A DNA stretch of 57,818 bases from Roseitalea sp. MMSF_3546. GTDB lineage: Bacteria > Pseudomonadota > Alphaproteobacteria > Rhizobiales > Rhizobiaceae. The translations under genes and the position numbers were made by a program. The stretch spans positions 1 to 57,818 of the forward strand of contig NZ_JASHKB010000024.1 of NCBI RefSeq assembly GCF_030732865.1. The letters run 5' to 3'. Under the pieces are notes generated by a model, which saw only the letters and a list, made by a program, of their open reading frames with translations, made no database searches and was not told the DNA's origin. Below are positions 39,317-47,246 of the stretch, one piece after another (the first letter of the stretch is position 1; every line of letters begins with the position of its first letter).

Positions 39317-40987
39317 ATGAAGGCCGAATCCGCACCGTCGCAGGACGCAACGCGCTGGTGGCAGGCCGCGACCGGCTATCAGATCTATCCGCGCAGCTTC
39401 TGCGACTCAAATGGCGACGGCGTTGGCGACATTGCAGGGATCATCTCCAAGCTCGACCATCTGCGCGATCTCGGCATCGGCTTCATCTGGCTGTCGCCGG
39501 TCTATGAAAGCCCGATGGCCGACAATGGCTATGACATCTCCGATTATCGGGCCATTGCCCCCGAATTCGGCACGCTGGCCGATTTCGACCGGCTTGTGGC
39601 CGAGGCACGCGAGCGCGGCATACGCATCGTCATGGATCTGGTGGTCAACCACAGTTCCTCGGCGCATCCCTGGTTCCGGGCCGCCAGCGCCTCGCGCCAG
39701 GCGCCCGAGCATGACTACTACATCTGGCGCGACCCGGCCGCCGATGGCGGCCCGCCCGGCCGGCACCGGGCCAGCTTCGGCGGGCCGGCCTGGCACTGGG
39801 TGCCGCAGGTCGGCCGATACTATTTCGGCCAGTTCTCGCCCGAGCAGCCCGACCTGAACTGGGACAACCCCGCCCTGCGCCGGCAGATCTACCAGATGAT
39901 GAACTGGTGGCTCGACCGCGGTATCGGCGGCTTCCGCCTCGATGTGATCAGCATGATCGGCAAGGATGTCGACGCGGAGATCTACGAGGAGGGCCCCCGC
40001 CTTCACACCTACCTGCAGGAGATGCACCGCGAGGCCTTTGCCGGGCGCGACATCGTCACCGTTGGCGAGAGCTGGGCGGTCAGCCCGGAGACGGCGCTGC
40101 TTTACTGCGGCCGCGATCGCGGCGAACTCGACATGATGTTCCAGTTCGCCCATGTCGTGGCGGGCTGGCATCCCGAATTGGGCAAATGGGGCACGCCGCC
40201 GCCGTTCGACCTGCGGCGGTTCAAGCGCGTCTTCAATCAGTGGCAGGCGGTCATGGCCGAGGACGGCTGGAACTCGCTGTTCCTGTCCAACCACGATTTG
40301 CCGCGCCAGGTTTCGGTCTATGGCGATGACGGCGAGTTCCGCGTCGCCTCCGCCAAGATGCTGGCCACGGTCATGCACCTGATGAAGGGCACGCCCTTTG
40401 TCTATCAGGGCGAGGAGATCGGCATGACCAATGCGCACTTTGAGCGCATCGACCAGCTTCGCGACGTCGAGGCGCTCGGGCACTACGCCGACCAGATCGC
40501 CAATGGCGTGACCCCCGAGGAGTTCATGGCCGGCGTCAACGCCAATGGCCGCGACAACGCCAGGACGCCGATGCAGTGGACCGACGGGCCGCAGGCCGGC
40601 TTCACCACCGGCACGCCCTGGCTCGAGGTGAACCGCAACCATGGCACCGTCAATGTCGCCGCCGACCGCGCCGACCCCGACGGCATCTTCGAGCACTATC
40701 GCAGGCTGATCGCGCTCCGGCGGGACATGCCGATCGTGGTCCACGGCGCCTATCGCCCGTTCGCCGAGGACCATCGCGCCGTCTTCGCCTATGCGCGCGA
40801 ACTCGACGGCCGGCGCATCGGCGTGGTGGCCAACTTCACCCGCGATCCGGTCGAATTCGACGTGCCCGAAGGCCTGGCGATGACCGGGCGGTGCCTGATC
40901 AGCAACGCAAGGGCGCGCCAGGCGCTGTCGGGCCGGCTGTCGCTTGCGCCCTTCGAGGCCTTCGCGATCCTCTCCGGCGACGGCTGA
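39317..40987 (+). CDS. Alpha-glucosidase / oligo-1,6-glucosidase, GH13
   Basis: 556 residues, cytoplasmic, from the ATG six bases after AGGGAG. (beta/alpha)8 catalytic domain: region I MDLVVNHSS, region II GGFRLDVISM with nucleophile Asp209, acid/base Glu251 in VGESWAVSPE, and Asp327 in LSNHDLPRQ. ADNGYDISDYRAIAPEFG is typical of the alpha-glucosidase/isomaltase subgroup (GH13_23-like). It hydrolyses terminal alpha-linked glucose from short oligosaccharides such as sucrose, maltose or isomaltose. Not obviously part of the neighbouring transporters. Confidence 0.94.
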   Translation: MKAESAPSQDATRWWQAATGYQIYPRSFCDSNGDGVGDIAGIISKLDHLRDLGIGFIWLSPVYESPMADNGYDISDYRAIAPEFGTLADFDRLVAEARERGIRIVMDLVVNHSSSAHPWFRAASASRQAPEHDYYIWRDPAADGGPPGRHRASFGGPAWHWVPQVGRYYFGQFSPEQPDLNWDNPALRRQIYQMMNWWLDRGIGGFRLDVISMIGKDVDAEIYEEGPRLHTYLQEMHREAFAGRDIVTVGESWAVSPETALLYCGRDRGELDMMFQFAHVVAGWHPELGKWGTPPPFDLRRFKRVFNQWQAVMAEDGWNSLFLSNHDLPRQVSVYGDDGEFRVASAKMLATVMHLMKGTPFVYQGEEIGMTNAHFERIDQLRDVEALGHYADQIANGVTPEEFMAGVNANGRDNARTPMQWTDGPQAGFTTGTPWLEVNRNHGTVNVAADRADPDGIFEHYRRLIALRRDMPIVVHGAYRPFAEDHRAVFAYARELDGRRIGVVANFTRDPVEFDVPEGLAMTGRCLISNARARQALSGRLSLAPFEAFAILSGDG

Positions 40988-41098
40988 GGCAGGCCGCGGC
41001 GGCTGCCGCGCCCCGCGTCCGCCTTGCCGCTATGACGGCCGGATGGCGCCGCACCGCACGATCCGTCGGGCAGGCCCGGCCCGCGACGCTCCGCCGCC

Positions 41099-41863
41099 TT
41101 ATTCGGTGCCCGGTGCCTTGCCGCCCTGCCAGCCGCCGTCGATGCCGATGTTCTGGCCGGTGATCATGTCGGCGGCGGGCGAAGCGAGGAAGTGGACCAG
41201 TTCGGCGACATCCTCGGGCTGGATGCGCGTTTTAAGGCACTGCTGCTCGAGCACCCAGTCTGAATATTCCCGCGCCTTGTCGCCGAAGACCCGCGCCTCG
41301 GCTTCAGACACGATGGCGCCGGGCGCCACAGCGTTCACCGTGATGCCGTGCCGGCCCAGTTCGCGCGCCAGCGAGACCGTCAGGCCGAGCATGGCGCCCT
41401 TGGAGGTGACATAGGGCACATAGCCGTCGATGATGCCCTTGAGCGTGACCGAGGTGAAATTGATCACCCGGCCCCAGCCCCTGGCCTTCATCGGCTCGGC
41501 GCAGACCGCGACCAGCGCATAGGCCGCCGAGGAGTTGACCCGGATCTGGTCTTCGTATTCGGCGAGCGTGAACCGGTCATAGGGCCGGTTGATGATCAGA
41601 GCGGCGTTGTTGATCAGGATGTCGAAACCGCCGGCCCGGTCGGCCGCCGCCGCCACGGTCGTCTGTGCGGCACCAAGATCGTTGAGGTCGCAGGGCAGGA
41701 ACGCCGCGCCCAGCGCCTCGGCCCGTGCCGGCCCGTCCTCGATTTCGGGGCGCTCCAGGATCGTCACCGCCGCGCCGGCCTCGGCGAGCCGCCTGGCCTG
41801 TGCCCGGCCCAGCGAGCCCAGCCCGCCGGTCAGCAGCGCGGTCTTGCCGTCAAGCGTGGTCAT
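41099..41863 (-). CDS. SDR-family oxidoreductase
   Basis: 254 residues, classical short-chain dehydrogenase. Cofactor motif TGGLGSLGRAQARRLA near residue 13, NNAA strand (ILINNAALI), catalytic Ser in INFTSVTLKG and YVTSK (Tyr/Lys) around residue 155. C-terminal FLASPAADMITGQNIGIDGGW is standard. Residues ILERPE after the second strand favour NAD over NADP. It is the last gene of the leftward sugar-acid operon, 12 bases after the ATPase gene, so it probably oxidises the imported sugar or a derivative. Confidence 0.9.
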   Translation of the reverse strand: MTTLDGKTALLTGGLGSLGRAQARRLAEAGAAVTILERPEIEDGPARAEALGAAFLPCDLNDLGAAQTTVAAAADRAGGFDILINNAALIINRPYDRFTLAEYEDQIRVNSSAAYALVAVCAEPMKARGWGRVINFTSVTLKGIIDGYVPYVTSKGAMLGLTVSLARELGRHGITVNAVAPGAIVSEAEARVFGDKAREYSDWVLEQQCLKTRIQPEDVAELVHFLASPAADMITGQNIGIDGGWQGGKAPGTE

Positions 41864-41875
41864 TTTGCCCTCCCT

Positions 41876-42604
41876 TCAAAGAACATCCAGAACGTCGTCC
41901 ATCGTGACCTCGTCCGCGCGCCGGTCGAGCACGATCTCGCCGCGCGCCATGGCGACGATGCGGTCGCAGCACTCGAAGACATGATGGATATTGTGGCTGA
42001 TGAAGATGGCGGTGATGCCCATGTCCTTGAGCGACTGCACGAAGCCGATCACCTTCTGGGTTTCCTTGACCGCCAGATGGTTGGTCGGCTCGTCCAGGAT
42101 CATCACCTTGGACTTGAAATGCATGGCCCGCGCGATCGCCACCCCCTGGCGCTGGCCCCCCGACAACTCGCCCACCAGCGCGTCCGGCGAGCGCAGATGC
42201 AGGTCGACATCGGCGAGCGCCTGCATGCTCTCCTGCGCCATCTTCCTGCCGTCCATCACGCCCACGCCGAACAGCGATGCCTTGAGCGGCTCGCGCCCGA
42301 TGAACATGTTGCGCGCGATCGACATGGTCGGGACCATGGAATTGTACTGATAGATGGTCTCGATGCCCGCATCCATCGCATCGCGCGGATTGCGGAAGGT
42401 CACCGGCCGGCCTTCGTAGCGGATCGTGCCGCCATCGGCCATCTGCGTGCCCGACAGGATGTTGATCAGCGTCGACTTGCCGGCGCCATTGTCGCCGACC
42501 AGGCCGAGCGCCTCGTTGGGCTGCACGTCGAGCGACACGCCCTTGAGAGCGTGCACGCCCGAGTACCATTTGTGCAGTTCGCGAATCTCGATGATCGGCG
42601 CCAT
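41876..42604 (-). CDS. Sugar ABC transporter ATP-binding protein (FrcA-type)
   Basis: 242 residues with a single nucleotide-binding domain, unlike the double RbsA/XylG proteins of about 500. Walker A GDNGAGKSTLIN near residue 38, IYQYNSMVPTMSIARNMFIG, signature LSGGQRQGVAIARAM, Walker B VMILDEPTNHLAVKE, switch IFISHNIHHVFE. This pattern matches the fructose/ribose-type FrcA group of rhizobia. Its ATG overlaps the permease stop (ATGA). Confidence 0.92.
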   Translation of the reverse strand: MAPIIEIRELHKWYSGVHALKGVSLDVQPNEALGLVGDNGAGKSTLINILSGTQMADGGTIRYEGRPVTFRNPRDAMDAGIETIYQYNSMVPTMSIARNMFIGREPLKASLFGVGVMDGRKMAQESMQALADVDLHLRSPDALVGELSGGQRQGVAIARAMHFKSKVMILDEPTNHLAVKETQKVIGFVQSLKDMGITAIFISHNIHHVFECCDRIVAMARGEIVLDRRADEVTMDDVLDVL

Positions 42605-43587
42605 CAATCGGTCTCCACCTTCATGGCACGCGCCTTCTTGCGCAGCCAGGCATTGACGATGACGGCGAAGATGGTCAGCGAGCCGAGCGCCAGCTTGAAC
42701 CAGTTGGCATCGACGCGGCTGAGCACGAGTCCGTTGTCGATCACCCGGATCAACACCGCGCCGATGATGCCGCCCAGGATCGTGCCGATGCCGCCGGTGA
42801 GCGCGGTGCCGCCGATCACCGCGGCGGCCACGGCCTGCAGTTCCAGCCCCTCGCCGATCGAGGGCAGTGGCGCCCCAAGGCGCATCACCTGGATCGTACC
42901 GGCAAAGCCGGCCAGCAGCGAGCACAGCATGAAGCAGGCGATCTTCACCCGCGATGTCGGAATGCCCATGGACTGCGCGGCAGGCAGGAAGCCGCCGGTG
43001 GCCCGGACCCAGTTGCCGAAATTGGTGTGCGACAGCAAGAGCCCGATCGCTACCGCCACGCCGACGAACCAGATGAACGACATGCGGAACATGTCGCCGG
43101 GCCCGACAAAGGCGATGAACACCTCGCGCGGCATCGCGTCCGGCGGGATGATCGGCGGAAAGCCGCCGGATATGACGACGGTCAGCGATCGCGCCACGAA
43201 CAGCATGCCGAGCGTGGTGATGAAGCTCGGTATCGCAAAGCGCACCGTGATCAGCCCGTTGATCAGGCCGACCGTGAGCGCGGTCGCAAGGCCCGCCGGG
43301 AAGGCGAGGGCGAAGGGCACGCCGTCGGCGAGCAGCACGCCCATCACCATGGGCGTGAGTGCGAAGACCGAGCCGACCGAAAGGTCGAACTCGCCGCAGA
43401 TCATGAGCAGCGTCACGCCGATGGCCACGAGCGCCATTTCCGGCATCAGGCCCAGAATGCCCTGAAGGTTCTGCGCGCTCAGGAACACGCCGTCCGACTG
43501 GACCTGGAAGACGACCGCGAGCACGATCAGAAAGGCGATGCCCGCCAGTTCGGGCTTTTCCATGTAGATCTTCAAGAGGCGTCGCAT
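42604..43587 (-). CDS. Sugar ABC transporter permease (RbsC/FrcC-type)
   Basis: 327 residues with eight to ten hydrophobic segments. Signature GLMPEMALVAIGVTLLMICG then EFDLSVGSVFALTPMVMGVL, and the late QAVAAAVIGGTALTGGIGTI glycine-rich loop. Channel of a carbohydrate-uptake-2 (CUT2) importer, which uses one homodimeric permease. A GC hairpin separates it from the binding-protein gene upstream. Confidence 0.93.
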   Translation of the reverse strand: MRRLLKIYMEKPELAGIAFLIVLAVVFQVQSDGVFLSAQNLQGILGLMPEMALVAIGVTLLMICGEFDLSVGSVFALTPMVMGVLLADGVPFALAFPAGLATALTVGLINGLITVRFAIPSFITTLGMLFVARSLTVVISGGFPPIIPPDAMPREVFIAFVGPGDMFRMSFIWFVGVAVAIGLLLSHTNFGNWVRATGGFLPAAQSMGIPTSRVKIACFMLCSLLAGFAGTIQVMRLGAPLPSIGEGLELQAVAAAVIGGTALTGGIGTILGGIIGAVLIRVIDNGLVLSRVDANWFKLALGSLTIFAVIVNAWLRKKARAMKVETD

Positions 43588-43610
43588 GGCGGGCGTCCTG
43601 TGGGAGTCGT

Positions 43611-43642
43611 CGGCGGGTCGCGACGCCAGCCGCGGCCCGCCG
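43611..43642. promoter_or_regulatory. Intercistronic hairpin between binding protein and permease genes
   Basis: CGGCGGG and CCCGCCG arms enclose an 18-base partly self-complementary core (CGCGA/CCGCGG). It follows the binding-protein stop and has no T-run. Such hairpins after the binding-protein gene often protect the upstream message and give it higher expression than the transporter genes. Confidence 0.5.
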
Positions 43643-43656
43643 GTGGGAGGAAACGT

Positions 43657-44634
43657 TCAGCGCACGCCTTGTGCGGCGAGTTCCTTGAGGGCGGGCACGT
43701 CCTCCTGCAGCACCAGCCCCTGGCCGGTGTCGACATCGGCCGGCGACAGGTCGACCGTATGGGCGAGATAGGCCTGCATGACGGGGATGAAGCCCTGCAT
43801 GTAGGGCTGCTGGTCGACCTGCACCTGAATGTAGCCGGCCTCCATCTGGGTGAGCACTTCGGAGACGATGTCGAAACCGCCCATCAGCACCTCGCCGGGC
43901 TCGACGCCGCGGTCGGCGAGAACCTGGGCCACATAGGCGTGCCAAAGGCCGGTGTCGAAATAGACCGTCGTGTCGGGATTGGCGTTCAGATAGGCGCCGA
44001 CGCGCTCGGCGACCACGGCGCCGTCCGTGCCGGTGTCGAGCCGGACGATCTCGACCTCGCGGTCGGGATTGTCGGCCTTGAACGCCTCCAGATAGTCCAT
44101 CACGCCCTGGCCGCGCTGCTCGGACCAGTTCTGTCCCGGCGCGGAGATGCCGACCACCGCCTTGATCGGACCTTCCTCGGGGAAGAACTCGGCCATCTTC
44201 CTGGCGAGCGAATAGCCGGCCGGAATGAAGCCCTGGCCGACAAAGGCGGCGCGCGCATTGCCTTCGGCGCCCTCGGTGTCGTCGACATTGGCGGCGATCA
44301 CGATCACGCCGGCGTCGACCGCCTGCTGGATGATCGGGTCGAAGGCGGTGTTGTCGACGATCGAGGTGATCAGCGCTTCGGGATTGGCCGCCAGCGCCGT
44401 GATCATGTTGGCCGCCTGCTGGTCGATGGCGCCCTCGGTCTGGGTGAAGATCATCTGGCAATTGGCCTCGATCTTCGAGCAGGCATCGTCAAAGCCCTTC
44501 TTGACCGCCTGCCAGAACGGGTTGGAGGCGCTCGAATGGTGGGTGAAGACGATGTCCATCGGCTCGTCCTGGGCCATGGCCGTCGTCGACATCAGCGCGG
44601 CGCAGACCGCCGTGATTGCTGCGAGTTTCTTCAT
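43657..44634 (-). CDS. Periplasmic sugar-binding protein of CUT2 ABC transporter
   Basis: 325 residues, PBP1/LacI-like fold. The ATG giving MKKLAAITAVCAALMSTTAM is chosen, with GGAG before it; it encodes a signal peptide cut after AMA-Q. DIVFTHHSSASNPFWQAVKK opens the mature protein; IDQQAANMITALAANPEALI, VIVIAANVDD and GFDIVSEVLTQMEAGYIQVQ, VDQQPYMQGF mark the hinge and sugar-binding strands. It delivers sugar to the permease/ATPase encoded just downstream. Which sugar is unknown. Confidence 0.92.
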   Translation of the reverse strand: MKKLAAITAVCAALMSTTAMAQDEPMDIVFTHHSSASNPFWQAVKKGFDDACSKIEANCQMIFTQTEGAIDQQAANMITALAANPEALITSIVDNTAFDPIIQQAVDAGVIVIAANVDDTEGAEGNARAAFVGQGFIPAGYSLARKMAEFFPEEGPIKAVVGISAPGQNWSEQRGQGVMDYLEAFKADNPDREVEIVRLDTGTDGAVVAERVGAYLNANPDTTVYFDTGLWHAYVAQVLADRGVEPGEVLMGGFDIVSEVLTQMEAGYIQVQVDQQPYMQGFIPVMQAYLAHTVDLSPADVDTGQGLVLQEDVPALKELAAQGVR

Positions 44635-44660
44635 GGGTGTCTCCTCACCTTGGATGGTTG

Positions 44661-45863
44661 TCACAGATCCGCTTGTTGTGTGACCCGACGCGTTGCGGAA
44701 AACTGGCGGTCGAGTTCGGGGGATAGCGCCATGCCGAGCCCGGGGCCGGGCGGCACGGTGATCATGCCGTCCTTGACCTCGGGCAGGGCGGTGACCAGGT
44801 CGCGGTACCAGGTGCGGTAGAAGGCGCGCACGCTCTCCTGGACCAGCGCGTTCGGCAGGTTCAGCGACAGATGCGTCGAGGCGCCCAGCACCACCGGGCC
44901 GGTGCAGTCATGCGGGGCGACCGGCAGATGCCAGGCCTCGGCCATGGCGCCGATCTTGCGCGCCTCGGACAGCCCGCCGCACCAGGACAGATCGAGCATC
45001 ACCACGCCGGCGACATCGGTCTCAAGCAGGTCGCGGAAGGCCCAGCGGCTGGCCAGCGTCTCCGATGCGCAGATCGGCGCCGGGCTCGCCTGCGCATAGC
45101 GCTTCAGGCTGGCAAGGCTGTCCATGCGGATCGGATCCTCGTGCCAGAACGTGCCATAGGGCCCAAGCGCGCGCGCGATCTGCATGGCCGGCAGGAGCTG
45201 CCACATGGAATGGAACTCGACCATGATGTCCATCGTGTCGCCGACCGCCGCGCGGATCTTCTCGAACGGTTCGAGCGCGCGCTTGAGATCGTCGGGGGCG
45301 ATGTACTGGCCGCGCGTCTTTTCGGCGGCCATGTCGAATGGCCAGATCTTCATGGCCGTGATGCCCTCTTCGAGCAGCGAGTGGGCAAGCTCGTCGGCGC
45401 GGGTCAGAAAGCCGTTCAGATCGTCATAGGTCTCGCTGGCGCCGATGCCGTAATTGGCCGAGGTCTGGCCCGATGCGTTCTTGATGTATTCGGTCCCCGC
45501 GCAGGTGTTGTAGGTGCGGATCTCGCTGCGGCTGAACCCGCCGAGCAGCTGCGCGACGGGCTGGCCGGTCGCCTTGCCGAACAGATCCCAAAGGGCGATG
45601 TCGAAGGCCGAATTGCCGCGCGTTTCCGCCCCGGTCGACCGGAAGCCGAGATAGCCGACGAGCTCGCCGGCGAGCCGGTCGATTTCCAGCGGATCGCGCC
45701 CGATCACGCGCGGGGCCAGGTATTCGTGCACATAGGCTTCCACCGTGCCGGCGATGAAGAACGTCTCGCCCAGCCCGACCAGCCCTTCGTCGGTGTGCAC
45801 CTGGACCCACACGATGTTGGGCCGTTCGGCGATCCGGATCGTCTCGATGGCGGTGATCTTCAC
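44661..45863 (-). CDS. Enolase-superfamily sugar-acid dehydratase, galactonate dehydratase-like
   Basis: 400 residues from a GTG with GAGGGG six bases upstream; a GTG four codons earlier overlaps the gntR stop and is possible. Capping domain then barrel. By alignment from memory to E. coli galactonate dehydratase: IMVEFHSMW in place of VDFHGRV, FWHEDP for FIEEP, ICASETLASRWAF for ALGERLYSRW, and LPVAPHDCTGPVVLG for the base-bearing APHCPLGP. The first metal ligand is Glu (about residue 216), where Asp is normal. Likely dehydrates an aldonic acid to a 2-keto-3-deoxy acid. Sits between the regulator and transporter genes. Confidence 0.85.
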   Translation of the reverse strand: MKITAIETIRIAERPNIVWVQVHTDEGLVGLGETFFIAGTVEAYVHEYLAPRVIGRDPLEIDRLAGELVGYLGFRSTGAETRGNSAFDIALWDLFGKATGQPVAQLLGGFSRSEIRTYNTCAGTEYIKNASGQTSANYGIGASETYDDLNGFLTRADELAHSLLEEGITAMKIWPFDMAAEKTRGQYIAPDDLKRALEPFEKIRAAVGDTMDIMVEFHSMWQLLPAMQIARALGPYGTFWHEDPIRMDSLASLKRYAQASPAPICASETLASRWAFRDLLETDVAGVVMLDLSWCGGLSEARKIGAMAEAWHLPVAPHDCTGPVVLGASTHLSLNLPNALVQESVRAFYRTWYRDLVTALPEVKDGMITVPPGPGLGMALSPELDRQFSATRRVTQQADL

Positions 45864-45871
45864 GGCGCCCC

Positions 45872-46591
45872 TCACGCAATGCCGGCGGCGACCAGCGCGC
45901 GCACGCTGACGTCGAAATGCTCGCCCATCAGTTCGGCGGCGGCGGCCGGATCGCCGACCATGATGGCCTCGCCGAGCGCGATGTGCAGATCGATCATGGC
46001 GAGCTGTTCCTGCGCGGTGGTGCGCGAGCGCCAGCCGATCGGCCAGGTCTGCCGCGTCACGCCCTCGAAGGCCCCTACGATCATGGCAAAGACCGGATTT
46101 TTGGCCGCCTTGGCGATCTCGATGTGAAAACCCAGGTCATGCTCCATGACCTGTTCGGGCGTCTCGAAGGCGGGGCGCATCGCGCGGGCGAGTTCGACGA
46201 TCCGTGCGCCTTGTGCCTCGGTGCGGTGCAGCGCGGCGAGCACGGCCGTGCGCGTCTCGATGGTCCGGCGCACATCGTAGATCTGATGGACCGAAATCTG
46301 GTCGGTGTGCACGCCATGTTCGATCAGCGCCGACATGGAGCCATGGTCGAGCCGGGCGACCGTGGCGCGTTTGCCCGCGCTCAGGTCGATCAGCCGCATC
46401 GCCGCAAGCGAGCGCAGCGCCTCGCGCACCACGGTGCGCGACACCCCCAGATTGTCCGAAAAGAACGCTTCGCTGGGCAGCCGGTCGCCGGGGCCGAGCG
46501 CGTTGGCGCGGATATGGGCGGTGATCGCGCCCACGGTGTCGCTGACGCGGCTCCGGCCTTCGCTCGCGCCGCTGCGCTGTATGTCTTGCAT
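45872..46591 (-). CDS. GntR/FadR-family transcriptional regulator
   Basis: 239 residues. N-terminal winged helix (about 15-75): RLPSEAFFSDNLGVSRTVVR, EALRSLAAMRLIDLSAGK. C-terminal FCD ligand domain (about 100-230) with the metal-binding pattern EQVMEHDLGFHIEIAKAAKN, QLAMIDLHIAL, AAELMGEHF. First gene of the leftward operon; the palindrome just upstream is its probable operator, so it likely represses itself and the dehydratase and transport genes until a sugar acid binds. Confidence 0.93.
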   Translation of the reverse strand: MQDIQRSGASEGRSRVSDTVGAITAHIRANALGPGDRLPSEAFFSDNLGVSRTVVREALRSLAAMRLIDLSAGKRATVARLDHGSMSALIEHGVHTDQISVHQIYDVRRTIETRTAVLAALHRTEAQGARIVELARAMRPAFETPEQVMEHDLGFHIEIAKAAKNPVFAMIVGAFEGVTRQTWPIGWRSRTTAQEQLAMIDLHIALGEAIMVGDPAAAAELMGEHFDVSVRALVAAGIA

Positions 46592-46612
46592 GGCTTCCAG
46601 ACGAATTCACCA

Positions 46613-46629
46613 AACCTGTACGACAGGTT
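46613..46629. promoter_or_regulatory. Palindromic operator upstream of gntR
   Basis: AACCTGTACGACAGGTT has perfect six-base arms AACCTG/CAGGTT around five bases, the size expected for a GntR/FadR dimer. It lies 22 bases before the gntR ATG, inside the promoter proposed next to it. Confidence 0.75.
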
Positions 46630-46654
46630 ATGCATGGACTGTTGCCGATTGCAA
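46626..46654 (-). promoter_or_regulatory. Candidate promoter for the gntR operon
   Basis: Minus strand TTGCAA (46649-46654) and ATAACC (46626-46631) are 17 bases apart, with TGC before the -10. The -10 shares bases with the operator palindrome, so repressor binding would block RNA polymerase. Confidence 0.5.
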
Positions 46655-46970
46655 GCATCTTCTCGGACAGCAGGCGCAACGCGGGATCGGGGCTTCGGCC
46701 GGCGCCGGGCGCCGTTTGGTTCTCATTGCGGTGAAGTGTCAGCCGTATGGGACGCACGGGTCGATGGTTCCGGGGCGCCATCGGCGCAGCGGGTCGCGCC
46801 ACTTGGGTGCGCTGGGTCGACGACACGCGGGGCGGGGCTTTGGCGAGGACACCTTGCGCCTTGCGCCTTGCCACAGTCGCCAAGCGGCATCGGCAAAGAT
46901 CGTTGCGTGCGAGACCGCTGCAGCAGACGGTCGCTGAACGGCGAATGGCGTTCGCACTTTTGTTCCGGGA
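46655..46970. other. Intergenic region without recognised feature
   Basis: About 316 bases between the gntR promoter and the 3' end of the tRNA gene. Open frames cross it on both strands but none has a ribosome binding site or recognisable protein. A T-run is not seen downstream of the tRNA on its strand. Confidence 0.5.
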
Positions 46971-47060
46971 TGGCGGAGGGGGAGGGATTCGAACCCCCGG
47001 AGGCCGCAAAGCCTCAACGGTTTTCAAGACCGCCGCATTCGACCACTCTGCCACCCCTCC
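46971..47060 (-). tRNA. tRNA-Ser, anticodon TGA
   Basis: 90 bases including an encoded CCA. Acceptor stem GGAGGGG/CCCCTCC with discriminator G, D arm TGGCAGAGTGGTCGAATGC, anticodon loop CTTGAAA (anticodon TGA at 47024-47026, reading UCN codons), long variable arm GAGGCTTTGCGGCCTC characteristic of class II serine tRNA, and T loop GGTTCGAATCC. No integrase or att repeat is next to it. Confidence 0.97.
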
Positions 47061-47188
47061 GCGGGCCTTCACGAACCGCGCCGGACCCGTCCAGGGGCTT
47101 GTGCCACAAGGCGCCCGGTGCCGCAATCGTCCACGGACCGTGATCCGCACCGGCTGCGCGCGCGTAGCGCGGCCAGACATTTTAAACA

Positions 47189-47216
47189 GGACGGTGCGGG
47201 CAGGACAGTGCAGGCA
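47189..47216. repeat. 14-base tandem duplication
   Basis: GGACGGTGCGGGCA is followed directly by GGACAGTGCAGGCA (12 of 14 identical), and GGACGGTGCCG recurs at 47231. It lies between the tRNA and the exported-protein gene, just after an ATTTTAAAC AT-rich patch that could be part of a promoter for either side. Confidence 0.5.
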
Positions 47217-47246
47217 GGCAAGCGAAAACGGGACGGTGCCGCCCGG

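Noticed and set aside
41876-44461. An 861-codon frame suggesting a fused binding protein, permease and ATPase
   Set aside because: Only the last 242 codons are the ATPase. The binding protein and permease are read in other frames with their own starts and stops.
46971-47060. tRNA-Ser as an integration site for a mobile element
   Set aside because: No integrase, no direct repeat of the tRNA 3' end and no change in gene content were seen on either side.
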